Shown here: positions 49,865 to 58,114 of the stretch, piece after piece
Numbering within the stretch: position 1 is the first letter of the stretch
Layout of the letters: each line of letters starts with the position of its first letter
Assembly: GCF_003970915.1 (NCBI RefSeq)
Contig: NZ_RXOF01000003.1
Coordinates: 124,001-188,000, forward strand
Length of the DNA stretch: 64,000 nt
Direction: 5' to 3'
Source of the DNA: Hymenobacter gummosus
GTDB lineage: Bacteria > Bacteroidota > Bacteroidia > Cytophagales > Hymenobacteraceae
Notes under the pieces: generated by a model
Seen by the model: the letters and a program-made list of their open reading frames with translations, nothing else
What the model was told of the DNA's origin: nothing
The model's database searches: none
Program-made: the position numbers and the translations under genes

Positions 49865-50839
49865 CTACTGCTCGTCCTTGTAAATCCCGACGAACAGCTC
49901 CGACTCGCTGCTAAGGCTGGCGCGGTACATGCCCTCGGAGTTGAAGGGCAGCGCGATGTTGCCGCGGGCATCCACCGCCACCAGTCCGCCCTCCCCCCCG
50001 ATGGGCGCCAGCTTGTCGTGCACCACCACGCGGCAGGCCTCGGCCAGGCTCAGGCCGCGGTACTCCATCAGGCAGGCTACATCGTGGGCCACCACGGCGC
50101 GGATGAAAAACTCGCCGTGCCCGGTGCAGCTGATGGCGCAGGTTCGGTCGTCGGCCCAGGTGCCCGCCCCGATGAGCGGGGAGTCGCCGACGCGGGAGAA
50201 GCGCTTGTTGGTCATGCCCCCGGTGCTGGTGGCGGCCGCCAGGTGCCCGTGCTGGTCGCGGGCCACGGCCCCGACGGTGCCCATCTTCTTTTTCGGGTCT
50301 TCGTCGAAGGCCATGGGCTCCTGCAGCGGGGCGTCCTGGCTGTGGTCGAGGCGCACCTGCCCGCTGGCCAAAGCTTCCTGCAGCTGCTGGTAGCGGTGCT
50401 CGGTGAAAAAATACTCCGGCGGCTGCATGGCGAGGCCCTGCTGACGGGCAAACTCCTCGGCACCCGGCCAGGCCAGCAGCACGTGCTCCGATTTTTCCAT
50501 CACCAGCCGGGCGGCGCGGATGGGGTTCTGCACGGCGCGTACCCCCGTCACGGCCCCGGCCAGGCGCGAGTGGCCGACCATCACCGAGGCGTCCATTTCG
50601 TGGTGGCCATCGTGGGTAAACACCGCGCCGCGGCCGGCGTTGAAGAGCGGGCAGTTTTCGAGTTGCACGACGGTGTGCTCCACCGCGTCGAGGGCGGAAG
50701 CGCCCTGGCGGAGCAAGTCGTAACCGGCGGTGAGGGCGTCGCGCAGGGCCTGGCGGTACGCCCGCTCGGCTTCGGGGGTGAGCAGGTGGCGGGCAATGGT
50801 GCCGGCGCCGCCGTGCAGGGCAAGGGCAATGGGTGGCAT
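49865..50839 (-). CDS. iaaA: isoaspartyl peptidase/L-asparaginase (Ntn hydrolase, plant type)
   Basis: A 324-residue precursor of the IaaA family. LALHGGAGT opens the alpha subunit; GRGAVFTHDGHHEMDASVM is conserved; autocleavage is expected before Thr188 in KKMGTVGAVARD, which becomes the N-terminal nucleophile of the beta subunit. Substrate-binding RVGDSPLIGAGTWAD and TGHGEFFIR segments are intact. The enzyme splits beta-aspartyl dipeptides, including beta-Asp-Arg made by cyanophycinase, and some asparagine. It is cytoplasmic and convergent with the cyanophycinase gene, with two hairpins between them. Confidence 0.92.
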   Translation of the reverse strand: MPPIALALHGGAGTIARHLLTPEAERAYRQALRDALTAGYDLLRQGASALDAVEHTVVQLENCPLFNAGRGAVFTHDGHHEMDASVMVGHSRLAGAVTGVRAVQNPIRAARLVMEKSEHVLLAWPGAEEFARQQGLAMQPPEYFFTEHRYQQLQEALASGQVRLDHSQDAPLQEPMAFDEDPKKKMGTVGAVARDQHGHLAAATSTGGMTNKRFSRVGDSPLIGAGTWADDRTCAISCTGHGEFFIRAVVAHDVACLMEYRGLSLAEACRVVVHDKLAPIGGEGGLVAVDARGNIALPFNSEGMYRASLSSESELFVGIYKDEQ

Positions 50840-51207
50840 GCAGCAAAGATGGCGGATACGCGCTCAAGTACGGCGGCCCGGGCGTACGGTTGAGGTAGCC
50901 GACTCCTTATTATATATAGCACCACCGAACTCAGGCCCCGGCGGCTTCGGCCAAAACGCCGGCCCCGGGTATTGCCTTGGGTAAGCTGGCCCAGCCCATA
51001 CTACTTTAGTTAGCACAAGTTCATCCTGGGCGCACTTACTAATTTTTTGAGCTAATTTCCTGACTCGCGGCATCCACTTCATTCCCTGTCTCTTATATTA
51101 GCAGCCGGAAATAGCCCCGGGCCCAACCCGGTTTTTGGCCGCGGCCGGGGAATTATTTTTCGTAGATTTGGCTTACTGATTTTCAAACCTCCCCCTTCTT
51201 TTTGACT
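50840..51207. other. divergent intergenic region
   Basis: This 368-base gap lies between the leftward isoaspartyl peptidase and the rightward DUF3127 gene. It contains a third copy of ACTCCTTATTATATA (from about 50901), an AT-rich stretch near 51030-51060, and TAGATTTG at 51163-51170, an exact TAnnTTTG match 38 bp before the DUF3127 ATG. No gene is seen. Confidence 0.55.
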
Positions 51208-51624
51208 ATGGCTTACGAAGCTACCGGCCGCCTGCACGACATCATGGACGAGCAACAGGTGAGCGAGAAATTCCGCAAGCGCGAGTTCGTGCTGGAAGTC
51301 GTAGACGGCCAGTATCCCGAGCATATCAAGTTTCAGCTGGTTCAGGACAAGACGGCGCTGATCGACCAATACAAAATCGGTGATGAAGTGCGCGTGCAGT
51401 TCAACCTGCGCGGCCGCGGCTTCAACAAGAACGGCCAGATGCTGTACTTCACCAACCTGGAAGCCTGGCGCATCGAGCCGGCTGGCGGCGCCCCCGCCGG
51501 TGGCAACCAGGGCGGCGGCTACGCGGCTCCGGCCGCCAACCAGAACCCCGGCCTGCGCCGCGACGCCCAGCCCCAGCGCCCGGCCCCCATTGCTTCGGAC
51601 GACGACAACGACCTGCCGTTCTAA
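51208..51624 (+). CDS. DUF3127 protein, OB-fold-like with SSB-type acidic tail
   Basis: A 138-residue protein; the ATG at 51208 is used rather than TTG at 51202. Residues 1-90 are the DUF3127 domain (YEATGRLHDIMDEQQVSEKF, RKREFVLEVVDGQYPEHIKF, YKIGDEVRVQFNLRGR), a Bacteroidota single-stranded-DNA-binding-like OB fold. Residues 91-125 are a Gly/Ala/Pro/Asn-rich linker, and the end is SDDDNDLPF, very close to the DDDxPF tip with which SSB recruits replication and repair proteins. The layout (OB fold, flexible linker, acidic tip) mirrors SSB. Own promoter (-7 box at 51163) and strong terminator suggest a well-expressed single gene. Confidence 0.85.
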   Translation: MAYEATGRLHDIMDEQQVSEKFRKREFVLEVVDGQYPEHIKFQLVQDKTALIDQYKIGDEVRVQFNLRGRGFNKNGQMLYFTNLEAWRIEPAGGAPAGGNQGGGYAAPAANQNPGLRRDAQPQRPAPIASDDDNDLPF

Positions 51625-51648
51625 GCTGCTCGGCCGCTCTGATTTCTG

Positions 51649-51684
51649 AAAATGCCGCCCCCGACCGCCGGGGGCGGCATTTTT
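51649..51684 (+). terminator. rho-independent terminator of the DUF3127 gene
   Basis: AAAATGCCGCCCCC (51649-51662) pairs perfectly with GGGGGCGGCATTTT (51670-51683), 25 bp after the stop. The symmetric A and T runs would let it work in both directions. Confidence 0.85.
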
Positions 51685-51727
51685 GCGTATGTACCGGCAC
51701 CGGCCCGGCCGGCCGCTCCACCCCGCC

Positions 51728-52609
51728 ATGAATCCTGACTCTGCCGCCTCCTCCCTGCAGGGCCGCACCGTACTGCTTACCGGCGCTTCGGCCGGCATTG
51801 GGCTGGCCGCCGCCCGGCAGCTGGCCCGCCTGGGCGCCCACCTCGTGCTGCTCTGCCGCGACGCCGACCGCGGCGAACAGGCCCGCGCCGCCGTGCAACT
51901 GGCCGCGCCCCACGCCCCCCGGCCCGAACTACTGCTGGGCGACCTATCGGTGCAGGCCGAGGTGCACCGCCTCTGCGACGAACTTCTGGCCCGCTACCCG
52001 CGCCTCGACGTGCTCATCAACAACGCCGGCGTGCTGCCCGACCAGCTTCACCGTACCCCCGACGGGCACGAGCTGTGCTGGGCCACCAACCACCTGGCGC
52101 CGTTTATCCTCACCAACCGCCTGCTGCCCCTGCTGATGGCCGCCGGCCCGGGGGCCCGCGTCATCACGGTGGCCTCGGAGGCGCACCGGCTGGGTGAAAT
52201 CGAGGCCAACGCGGCCGCCCGCGCCGACCCCGGCCGCAGCAGCGCCTTCACCGCCTACTGCGACTCCAAGCTAGCCAACGTCTTGTTTACCAAAGCCCTG
52301 GCCGAGCGCCTGGAGCTGACGGGCATCACGGCGCACTGCTTGCACCCCGGCGTGGTGCGCTCCAATCTTTGGTCGCACAGCTCGCAGCTGGTGCGCCTGC
52401 TCATGCTGCTGGCCCTGCCCTTTGCCCGCTCCTCCGAAAAGGCGGCTGAGACTATCGTGCAATTGGCGACGCTCCCGCAGCCCCAGAAAGCCAACGGTCA
52501 ATACTTCAAGAATGGCCGGGCGGTTTCGGTATCCAACCGGGCCGAAAACCGCTCTGAAATGCACCGGCTGTGGCGAATTTCGGCCGAGGAAACGGGCATT
52601 GCAGAATAG
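51728..52609 (+). CDS. SDR-family oxidoreductase, retinol-dehydrogenase-like
   Basis: A 293-residue SDR. Cofactor motif TGASAGIG (residues 17-24), Arg in LLCRDADRG favouring NADP, NNAG motif (INNAGVLPD), catalytic Ser (TVASEAHR) and YxxxK (YCDSKLANV). The WATNHLAPFILTNRLLPLL and HCLHPGVVRSNLW segments match the retinol dehydrogenase/WW-domain oxidoreductase-like branch. The natural substrate is unknown. The ATG at 51728 is selected; the in-frame start at 51683 would overlap the terminator of the previous gene. Confidence 0.85.
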   Translation: MNPDSAASSLQGRTVLLTGASAGIGLAAARQLARLGAHLVLLCRDADRGEQARAAVQLAAPHAPRPELLLGDLSVQAEVHRLCDELLARYPRLDVLINNAGVLPDQLHRTPDGHELCWATNHLAPFILTNRLLPLLMAAGPGARVITVASEAHRLGEIEANAAARADPGRSSAFTAYCDSKLANVLFTKALAERLELTGITAHCLHPGVVRSNLWSHSSQLVRLLMLLALPFARSSEKAAETIVQLATLPQPQKANGQYFKNGRAVSVSNRAENRSEMHRLWRISAEETGIAE

Positions 52610-52867
52610 CAGCAATTGGAGTGAAAGCGCCGAAAAAGCAGGAATAAGCGAACTTATTATTTTCGAATTAATAACCACTCCGAATGGCCGAAACGGCAGC
52701 GGCTAATTCAGGATTACACAGCTTTTTTATATATAAAAGGGCATTTACAACCTGCTACGCGGGTTTATTAGCCACCCAAGTAAAAAAAATACTGTTCCAG
52801 CGCAGCTTTATTTTTTATTTCTCGTTCCTTTGTCCAGATTTCGCACACTCCTACTCTGCACATACCC

Positions 52868-53122
52868 ATGGCTGAACTTAACCTGCAACATCTACAGAAA
52901 GTCCTGACGGACGCGACGCGCAACGAAAATCTGGTGCGCGAAATCCGCCGGGCCCACGGCAAAGTACAGACGGCCCTGAACGAACTGGCCGAGCTGCTGG
53001 ATCCGGCCTACGAGCCCACGGAGCGTAAAAAGCCGGGCCGCAAATCGGCTCCGGCCGAGGAGGGTGAAGGCCGCCGCCGTGGTCCGGGCCGCCCGCCCAA
53101 AAACGCCGCCAACAACGGCTAA
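52868..53122 (+). CDS. small protein with AT-hook-like C-terminus
   Basis: An 84-residue protein. Residues 1-45 are helical (LNLQHLQKVLTDATRNENLV, REIRRAHGKVQTALNELAEL); residues 50-84 are basic and Gly/Pro-rich with GRKS and RRRGPGRPPK, the GRP core of an AT-hook that binds the minor groove of AT-rich DNA. It may be a nucleoid-associated protein. It is preceded by an AT-rich leader of about 250 bp (52610-52867), in which TTATTTTTTATTT near 52809 could be its promoter zone, and is followed by a good terminator. Confidence 0.75.
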   Translation: MAELNLQHLQKVLTDATRNENLVREIRRAHGKVQTALNELAELLDPAYEPTERKKPGRKSAPAEEGEGRRRGPGRPPKNAANNG

Positions 53123-53145
53123 TTGCCAACATAATCAAGCTGTTA

Positions 53146-53183
53146 AAGCCCGCCAACCAGTAGGTTCGGCGGGCTTCTTTTTT
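53146..53183 (+). terminator. rho-independent terminator of the AT-hook gene
   Basis: AAGCCCGCC (53146-53154) pairs with GGCGGGCTT (53168-53176), followed by CTTTTTT. It lies 23 bp after the stop codon. The remainder of the gap to 53457 is plain sequence without visible features. Confidence 0.85.
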
Positions 53184-53457
53184 AGGCTTTCGCACGAAAT
53201 TATTGCGGGGCTCGGCCTAAGACCCGTTTCCGCGTAAAAGCCTTCGGGGCTGGTCAATGCGGCGGCTACCGGCGCAGTAATGTGGCGCCGCCGCTGCGCC
53301 GTAGACGGGCCCAATAAGCGGGGCTAATTGCGGGATTAACGCCGCCCTGGGAAACCCTGGCTCGTGCCTGGCAGTTCTGGTATCAGCCGGGCCCTTCCGG
53401 TACCCGGGAATTATGCTTTTGCCGAACCCCGGCGGCCGGCATTTACTAAACCAATCC

Positions 53458-54102
53458 ATGCCCCTCTCCTCCTACCAATTGCGCGAATTGATTGCGCAGG
53501 GCGAAGGCGAAACGCTTGAATTTAAAAAGCGGACCACCCACCCCAGCCGGATTTCGCGCACCCTCGCCTCACTCGCCAATGCCCGCGGAGGCCGGGTCCT
53601 GGTGGGCGTGGAGGACAACGGCCGGCTGGTGGGCGTGCGCGACGCGGAGGAAGAGCTGTTTCTGCTGCGACAGGCCGCCGCGCAGTACGTGGAGCCCCCG
53701 CTGACGCTGCAGGTGGAAGAAGTGGAAGACGAAGGCCGCACGGTATTGGTGGTGACGGTGCCCGAAAGTGCGCGCAAGCCCCACCGCGCCCTGGTCGGCG
53801 ACGGGGACTGGCGCGGCTACGTGCGCGTGGGCGACCAGAGCGTGCAGACCAGCCAGCTCACCGAAAAAGTGCTGCGCAACGAGCCCGCCCCCGGCAGCCA
53901 GTTCGAGCGGATTCCGCTCAGCCGCCACGAGCAGGCGGCCCTGGACTTCGTGCGCCAGCAGCCCCGTCTGACGCTGAATCAGTACGTGAAGCTCATCAAC
54001 GTCTCGAAGCGGCGGGCCCACCGCATGCTCATCAAGCTGGTGCTGCACGGCTACCTGCGCTACCACGACAAGGAAAAGGAGCCCTACTATACCAAGGCCT
54101 AA
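53458..54102 (+). CDS. AlbA_2 (Schlafen-type) putative DNA-binding domain protein
   Basis: A 214-residue protein. Residues 1-125 are the AlbA_2/COG2865 domain: LRELIAQGEGETLEFKKRTT, LASLANARGGRVLVGVEDNG, LVGVRDAEE and GYVRVGDQSVQTS are the family blocks. Residues 150-214 look like a winged helix (LSRHEQAALDFVRQQPRLTL, VSKRRAHRMLIKLVLHGYLR). Proteins of this class are putative transcription regulators or nucleic-acid enzymes of the Schlafen fold; the role is unknown. The ATG at 53458 starts exactly at the conserved domain. A perfect 28-bp inverted repeat follows. Confidence 0.82.
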   Translation: MPLSSYQLRELIAQGEGETLEFKKRTTHPSRISRTLASLANARGGRVLVGVEDNGRLVGVRDAEEELFLLRQAAAQYVEPPLTLQVEEVEDEGRTVLVVTVPESARKPHRALVGDGDWRGYVRVGDQSVQTSQLTEKVLRNEPAPGSQFERIPLSRHEQAALDFVRQQPRLTLNQYVKLINVSKRRAHRMLIKLVLHGYLRYHDKEKEPYYTKA

Positions 54103-54112
54103 TTAGGGTAAG

Positions 54113-54180
54113 AGGGTATGGGGGTAGGTGGGTAGGAGTTGTCAAAAACGATAACTCCTACCCACCTACCCCCATACCCT
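54113..54180. repeat. perfect 28-bp inverted repeat with G-rich arm
   Basis: Arms at 54113-54140 and 54153-54180 are perfectly complementary around a 12-base loop (GTCAAAAACGAT). It lies between convergent genes (stops at 54102 and 54191). The + strand of the left arm is G-rich (AGGGTATGGGGGTAGGTGGG) with several G-runs, so it could also form a G-quadruplex. There is no T-run. Confidence 0.75.
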
Positions 54181-54190
54181 TCATAAATAA

Positions 54191-54742
54191 TCAGGCTTCC
54201 AGGGTGAGCAGGGGCAGGTAGCGTTCGGCCAGAACGGCCAGGTGGTGGGCCTCGTGGCCGGCGGTGATGAAGAGCAGGGCCCGGGCCGTGGCGGGGCGGT
54301 TGTTGGCCGTGCCGGGCCGGTCGAGCTGCTCGGCGGTGAGGTGGCTGAACAGGGCCAGCGTGGCCTGGCGCACAGCGGCGTACTCGTCGAGCAGGCTGCG
54401 CAGGGTCCGGTCGTCGGCACCGGAGAGGTCGGCGTAGGAGTTTTCGTCGAAGCCGGGCAGGCTTTGGGCCTCGCCGCGGGCAAAGCTCAGGGCGCGGAAG
54501 GCAAATACCCGCTCGGCATCGGCCAGGTGCAGCACCACCTGCTTGATGCTCCACTTGCCGGGGGCGTAGCGCAACGTGGCCTGCTCTTCGCCCACCGCGG
54601 CCAGCAGCTGGTGCAGGGCGGTGGGCTGCACGGCCAGCACATCCAGGGGGCTAAGCTCGGCGCCGATGCGGCCGATGTAGGTGTCGAAGTAGGCCGGGTA
54701 GGAACCGGGCTCGGGGCGAATGGTGAGGTCGGGCGTTTCCAT
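54191..54742 (-). CDS. DinB-family metal-dependent hydrolase-fold protein
   Basis: A 183-residue four-helix-bundle protein. The three conserved His of the DinB/YfiT fold are visible in QVVLHLADAERVFAF (His near 68) and ITAGHEAHHLAVLAERYLP (last helix). WSIKQVVLHLADAERVF is the standard DinB_2 signature. Members include thiol-S-transferases (BstA, mycothiol- or bacillithiol-linked); Bacteroidota versions are uncharacterised. The ATG at 54742 (METPDLTIRPE) is chosen over one 33 bp upstream. Confidence 0.85.
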   Translation of the reverse strand: METPDLTIRPEPGSYPAYFDTYIGRIGAELSPLDVLAVQPTALHQLLAAVGEEQATLRYAPGKWSIKQVVLHLADAERVFAFRALSFARGEAQSLPGFDENSYADLSGADDRTLRSLLDEYAAVRQATLALFSHLTAEQLDRPGTANNRPATARALLFITAGHEAHHLAVLAERYLPLLTLEA

Positions 54743-54866
54743 ATGCGGCCGGCAAGATATCAGCGCGCCCAGCAAATCGGCGCCTAAGGCTCCGGCTTCA
54801 TCTGCCGAACACCTTCACAATGATTATCTTGCACCTCCTAATTCTTTCCGTAACCTGCCGGTAACG

Positions 54867-54894
54867 TTGGGCTCACGTGAAAAGGTTAAATTTG
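54867..54894 (+). promoter_or_regulatory. promoter of the T9SS nuclease gene
   Basis: TTG at 54867-54869, a 17-base spacer and TAAATTTG at 54887-54894 fit the TTG-N17-23-TAnnTTTG consensus. The ATG follows 23 bases after the -7 box, giving a short leader. Confidence 0.75.
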
Positions 54895-54917
54895 TACCAA
54901 ATGCCTTTCCCCTTCTT

Positions 54918-57900
54918 ATGAAGAGAACCTTACTTTTTGGCTTGCTCGGTAGCGGCCTGCTGACTCTGGCGGCGGCCCCGGCCTGGGCGCAGGCCCCGAC
55001 CCCGGTAACGCTGGGCACCACCCCCTACACCGAAAACTTCGACAACCTGGGCACGGCCCTGCCCGCCGGCTTCGGCGTGTACACCGGCGCCTCGGCCTCG
55101 CTGCCGGGCACGGCCGCGACGTTTGCCACGGCCCCGGCGGCCTGGAACGGCACCAACGGCGCGTTCAAAAACTTCGCCTCGGCCCTGGCCACGGGCCTGA
55201 CGGCCGGCTCGTCGGCTGCCGACCAGAACGCGGCCACCAACCGCGCCCTGGGCGTGCGCCAGACCGGCTCCTTCGGCGACCCGGGCGCGGCGTTCGTGTT
55301 CCAGGTGGCCAACACCACCGGCAAAACCGGCTTCGAGGTCAGCTTCGACCTGCAGTCGTTGGACAACGCCTCGACGGTGACGCGCGCGGTGGAGTGGAAG
55401 GTGGATTACGCTGCGGGCGCCAACCCCACGGCCTTCACTGCCCTGACCTCGGGCACCGGCACCACCAACAACACCTTCGGCAGTAACCGCATCACGGCCA
55501 GCTTCGGCACGGCGCTGGACAACCAGCCCGGCCCGGTGTGGATTCGCATCGTGGCCCTGAGCCCCAGCTCCGGCACGGGCAGCCGCCCCTCGTCGGCCAT
55601 CGACAACTTCTCGCTGAGCTGGCAGGGCAACCCCAACGCCCCGACGCTGACCACGGCCCCGACTTCGCTGACTTTCGGCAGCCAGAACATCGGCACCACC
55701 TCGGCCGCCCAGAACTACACGCTGACCGGCAGCAACCTGACGGCCGACGTGACCGTGACGGTGACCGGGCCCTTCACCGTGTCGAAAGACAACACCACCT
55801 TCGGCACCTCGGCTACGCTGACGGCGGCCGAAGTGGCGGCGGGCAAAACGCTGAACGTGAAGTTTGCCCCCACCGCGGCCGGCTCGGCCACGGGCAGCAT
55901 CACCCACACCAGCCCCGGCGCTACCACCCGCACCCTGGCCCTGACGGGCACCGCGGTGGACCCTTCGCAGCTCTCGTTTGACTTCCAGAGCTGCACCGGC
56001 ACCGCCGCGCTGTCGGATGGCTGGACGCAGTTCAGCGTGACGGGCGCCCAGACCTGGGCCTGCACCACCTTCGGCCGCAACCCCGCCGACCCGGCGTCGA
56101 CGGCGGCCTTCCCGAGCGCGGTGCAGATCAACGGCTTCGCCAACAGCACCAACAACGCCAACGAGGACTGGCTGATTTCGCCCGCCCTGAACCTGGCCGG
56201 CACGAACTTCCCCCTGCTTTCGTACTGGAGCCGCGTGGCCTTCGCCGGCCCGGCCCTGCGCCTGAAGGTGTCGACCAACTACTCCGGCTCGGGCAGCCCG
56301 CTGGCCACCGGCGTGACCTGGACCGACCTGAACGCCTACTTCCCGACCCTGGCCCAGACGACGGCCTGGACGCAGACCAGCGACATCAACCTGAGCGCCT
56401 ACAAGCAGGCCGGCGTGTACGTGGCCTTCGTGTACACCTCCACCACCTCCGACGGGGCCCGCTGGACCATCGACGACGTGCGCGTCACCAACTCGGCTAC
56501 GGCGCCCACCCCGGGCATCCGCGCTACCGCCAACAGCGTGGCCTTCGGCTACGTGGCCCCCAACGCCACGGCTACCCGCACCTTCTCGGCTTACCTGACC
56601 AACCTGACGGCCAACGCCACCATTACCTCTTCGGACGCCGCCTTCCAGGTGTCGACGGACGGGACGACCTTCGGCAGCTCGGCCACGGTAACGCCCGCCG
56701 CGGCCGCCGCCGGCCCCGTGACGGTAACCGTGCGCTTCGCCCCGACGGCCGCCGCCCGCAACTACACCGGCACCGTGACGCTGGCTACGGCCGGCGCTAC
56801 CAGCACCGTGGTGAACGTGAGCGGCGACACCTACGACGTGGCCAACACGCTGGAAGTGGTGAACTGGAACATCGAGTGGTTTGGCTCGGCCGCCAACGGC
56901 CCGACCGATAACCAGCTGCAAGACACCAACGTGCGCGCCGTGCTCAACTCGCTGAACGCCGACGTGTACGCCCTGGCCGAAGTGGTGGACACCGTGCGCC
57001 TGCGCAACCTGGTGGCCGCCATGCCCGGCTACGCCTACCGCGTGTCGGACTTCGGCTCCTACGCCGACAACCGCCAGGACCCCGACTACGCCGAAGCCCA
57101 GAAGCTGGCCTTCGTGTACCGCACCAGCGTGGTATCGAACCCGCAATTCCAGGCCTTCTTCCGCTGCACCGAAGCCCAGAACTGCCCGCAGTTCAACGCC
57201 TGGTCGTCGGGCCGCTTCCCCTTCGTGATGACGGCCAACGTGACGCTGGACGGCACCACCAAGCAGGTGAGCTTCGTGCTGATTCACGCCAAAGCCAACA
57301 CGGCCCCGCTGATTACCTCGTACGACCGTCGTAAGGCCGGCGCGGATGCCCTGAAAGCCAAGCTCGATGCTGACTACCCCACGGCCAACGTGGTGGTGCT
57401 GGGCGACTTCAACGACGACCTGGACCAGACCATTACGGCCGGCGTTACCCCGCCCGTCACCTCGTACAGCGCCTTCACCACCGACGCCACCAACTACCCG
57501 GCCCTGACCCTGCCGCTGAGCCTGGCGGGCCAGAAGTCGACGGCCAGCTTCAACGACGTGATTGACCACGTGGTGGTGACCAACGAGATGAACGCCTACT
57601 TCGTACCGAACTCGGCCGCCATCCAGACCCAGGTAACGGGCCTGGTGACCAACTACGCCAACACCACCTCGGACCACTACCCGGTGCTGACGCGCTTCTC
57701 CTTCTCGCCCACCACGGCCACCGGCAAGCCGCGCTTTGCCCAGCTGGGCCTGTACCCGAACCCGGTGAGCAAGTCCATCCGCGTGGTGGTGCCGGAGCAG
57801 GGCCTGGGCCTGCAGCTGCAGGTGCTGACCACCGACGGCCGCCTGGTGCTGACCGGCAACGGCTCGGTGGAGCAGCTCAACGAGCAGCTGAACGCCAAGG

Positions 57901-57983
57901 TAGGCGGGCTGAACGCCGGCATGTACGTGGTACGGGTGGTGGGCCAGCAGCAGACCTACGTAGCCCGCTTCGTGAAGCAGTAA
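54918..57983 (+). CDS. T9SS-exported multidomain nuclease/phosphatase-like protein
   Basis: A 1021-residue secreted protein; the ATG at 54918 begins the signal peptide (MKRTLLFGLLGSGLLTLAAA). Domain order: N-terminal beta-sandwich (about 30-240), a choice-of-anchor D Ig-like module (LTTAPTSLTFGSQNIGTTSA), a choice-of-anchor J-like lectin fold (FDFQSCTGTAALSDGWTQFS to ARWTIDDVRVTNS), a second Ig-like module, then an endonuclease/exonuclease/phosphatase domain (about 640-930) with EVVNWNIEWFG, VVVLGDFNDDLDQ and SDHYPVLTRF holding the metal/catalytic residues. A type A T9SS sorting domain ends it (LGLYPNPVSKSIRVVV, GLNAGMYVVRVV). It probably degrades extracellular DNA or a phosphoester. Confidence 0.9.
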   Translation: MKRTLLFGLLGSGLLTLAAAPAWAQAPTPVTLGTTPYTENFDNLGTALPAGFGVYTGASASLPGTAATFATAPAAWNGTNGAFKNFASALATGLTAGSSAADQNAATNRALGVRQTGSFGDPGAAFVFQVANTTGKTGFEVSFDLQSLDNASTVTRAVEWKVDYAAGANPTAFTALTSGTGTTNNTFGSNRITASFGTALDNQPGPVWIRIVALSPSSGTGSRPSSAIDNFSLSWQGNPNAPTLTTAPTSLTFGSQNIGTTSAAQNYTLTGSNLTADVTVTVTGPFTVSKDNTTFGTSATLTAAEVAAGKTLNVKFAPTAAGSATGSITHTSPGATTRTLALTGTAVDPSQLSFDFQSCTGTAALSDGWTQFSVTGAQTWACTTFGRNPADPASTAAFPSAVQINGFANSTNNANEDWLISPALNLAGTNFPLLSYWSRVAFAGPALRLKVSTNYSGSGSPLATGVTWTDLNAYFPTLAQTTAWTQTSDINLSAYKQAGVYVAFVYTSTTSDGARWTIDDVRVTNSATAPTPGIRATANSVAFGYVAPNATATRTFSAYLTNLTANATITSSDAAFQVSTDGTTFGSSATVTPAAAAAGPVTVTVRFAPTAAARNYTGTVTLATAGATSTVVNVSGDTYDVANTLEVVNWNIEWFGSAANGPTDNQLQDTNVRAVLNSLNADVYALAEVVDTVRLRNLVAAMPGYAYRVSDFGSYADNRQDPDYAEAQKLAFVYRTSVVSNPQFQAFFRCTEAQNCPQFNAWSSGRFPFVMTANVTLDGTTKQVSFVLIHAKANTAPLITSYDRRKAGADALKAKLDADYPTANVVVLGDFNDDLDQTITAGVTPPVTSYSAFTTDATNYPALTLPLSLAGQKSTASFNDVIDHVVVTNEMNAYFVPNSAAIQTQVTGLVTNYANTTSDHYPVLTRFSFSPTTATGKPRFAQLGLYPNPVSKSIRVVVPEQGLGLQLQVLTTDGRLVLTGNGSVEQLNEQLNAKVGGLNAGMYVVRVVGQQQTYVARFVKQ

Positions 57984-58011
57984 GCTTCCCGGCCGCTTCG
58001 GCTTGATGAAA

Positions 58012-58048
58012 AAGCCCCGCTCCGGCATTGGAGCGGGGCTTTTTTTTT
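58012..58048 (+). terminator. rho-independent terminator of the T9SS nuclease gene
   Basis: AAGCCCCGCTC and GAGCGGGGCTT form an 11-bp stem with an 8-base loop followed by a long T-run, 28 bp after the stop codon. Confidence 0.92.
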
Positions 58049-58066
58049 GCCCGGCGCTTCGCCGAG

Positions 58067-58103
58067 CCTTTGTCAGCCGAGACAGTGCTTCGGCTGATAA
58101 AGG
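58067..58103. repeat. short inverted repeat
   Basis: CCTTTGTCAGCCGA (58067-58080) pairs with 58090-58103 with one mismatch around GACAGTGCT. It is just downstream of the stop of the leftward gene ending at 58115 and may assist termination. Confidence 0.55.
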
Positions 58104-58114
58104 CCGCGGCGTTG

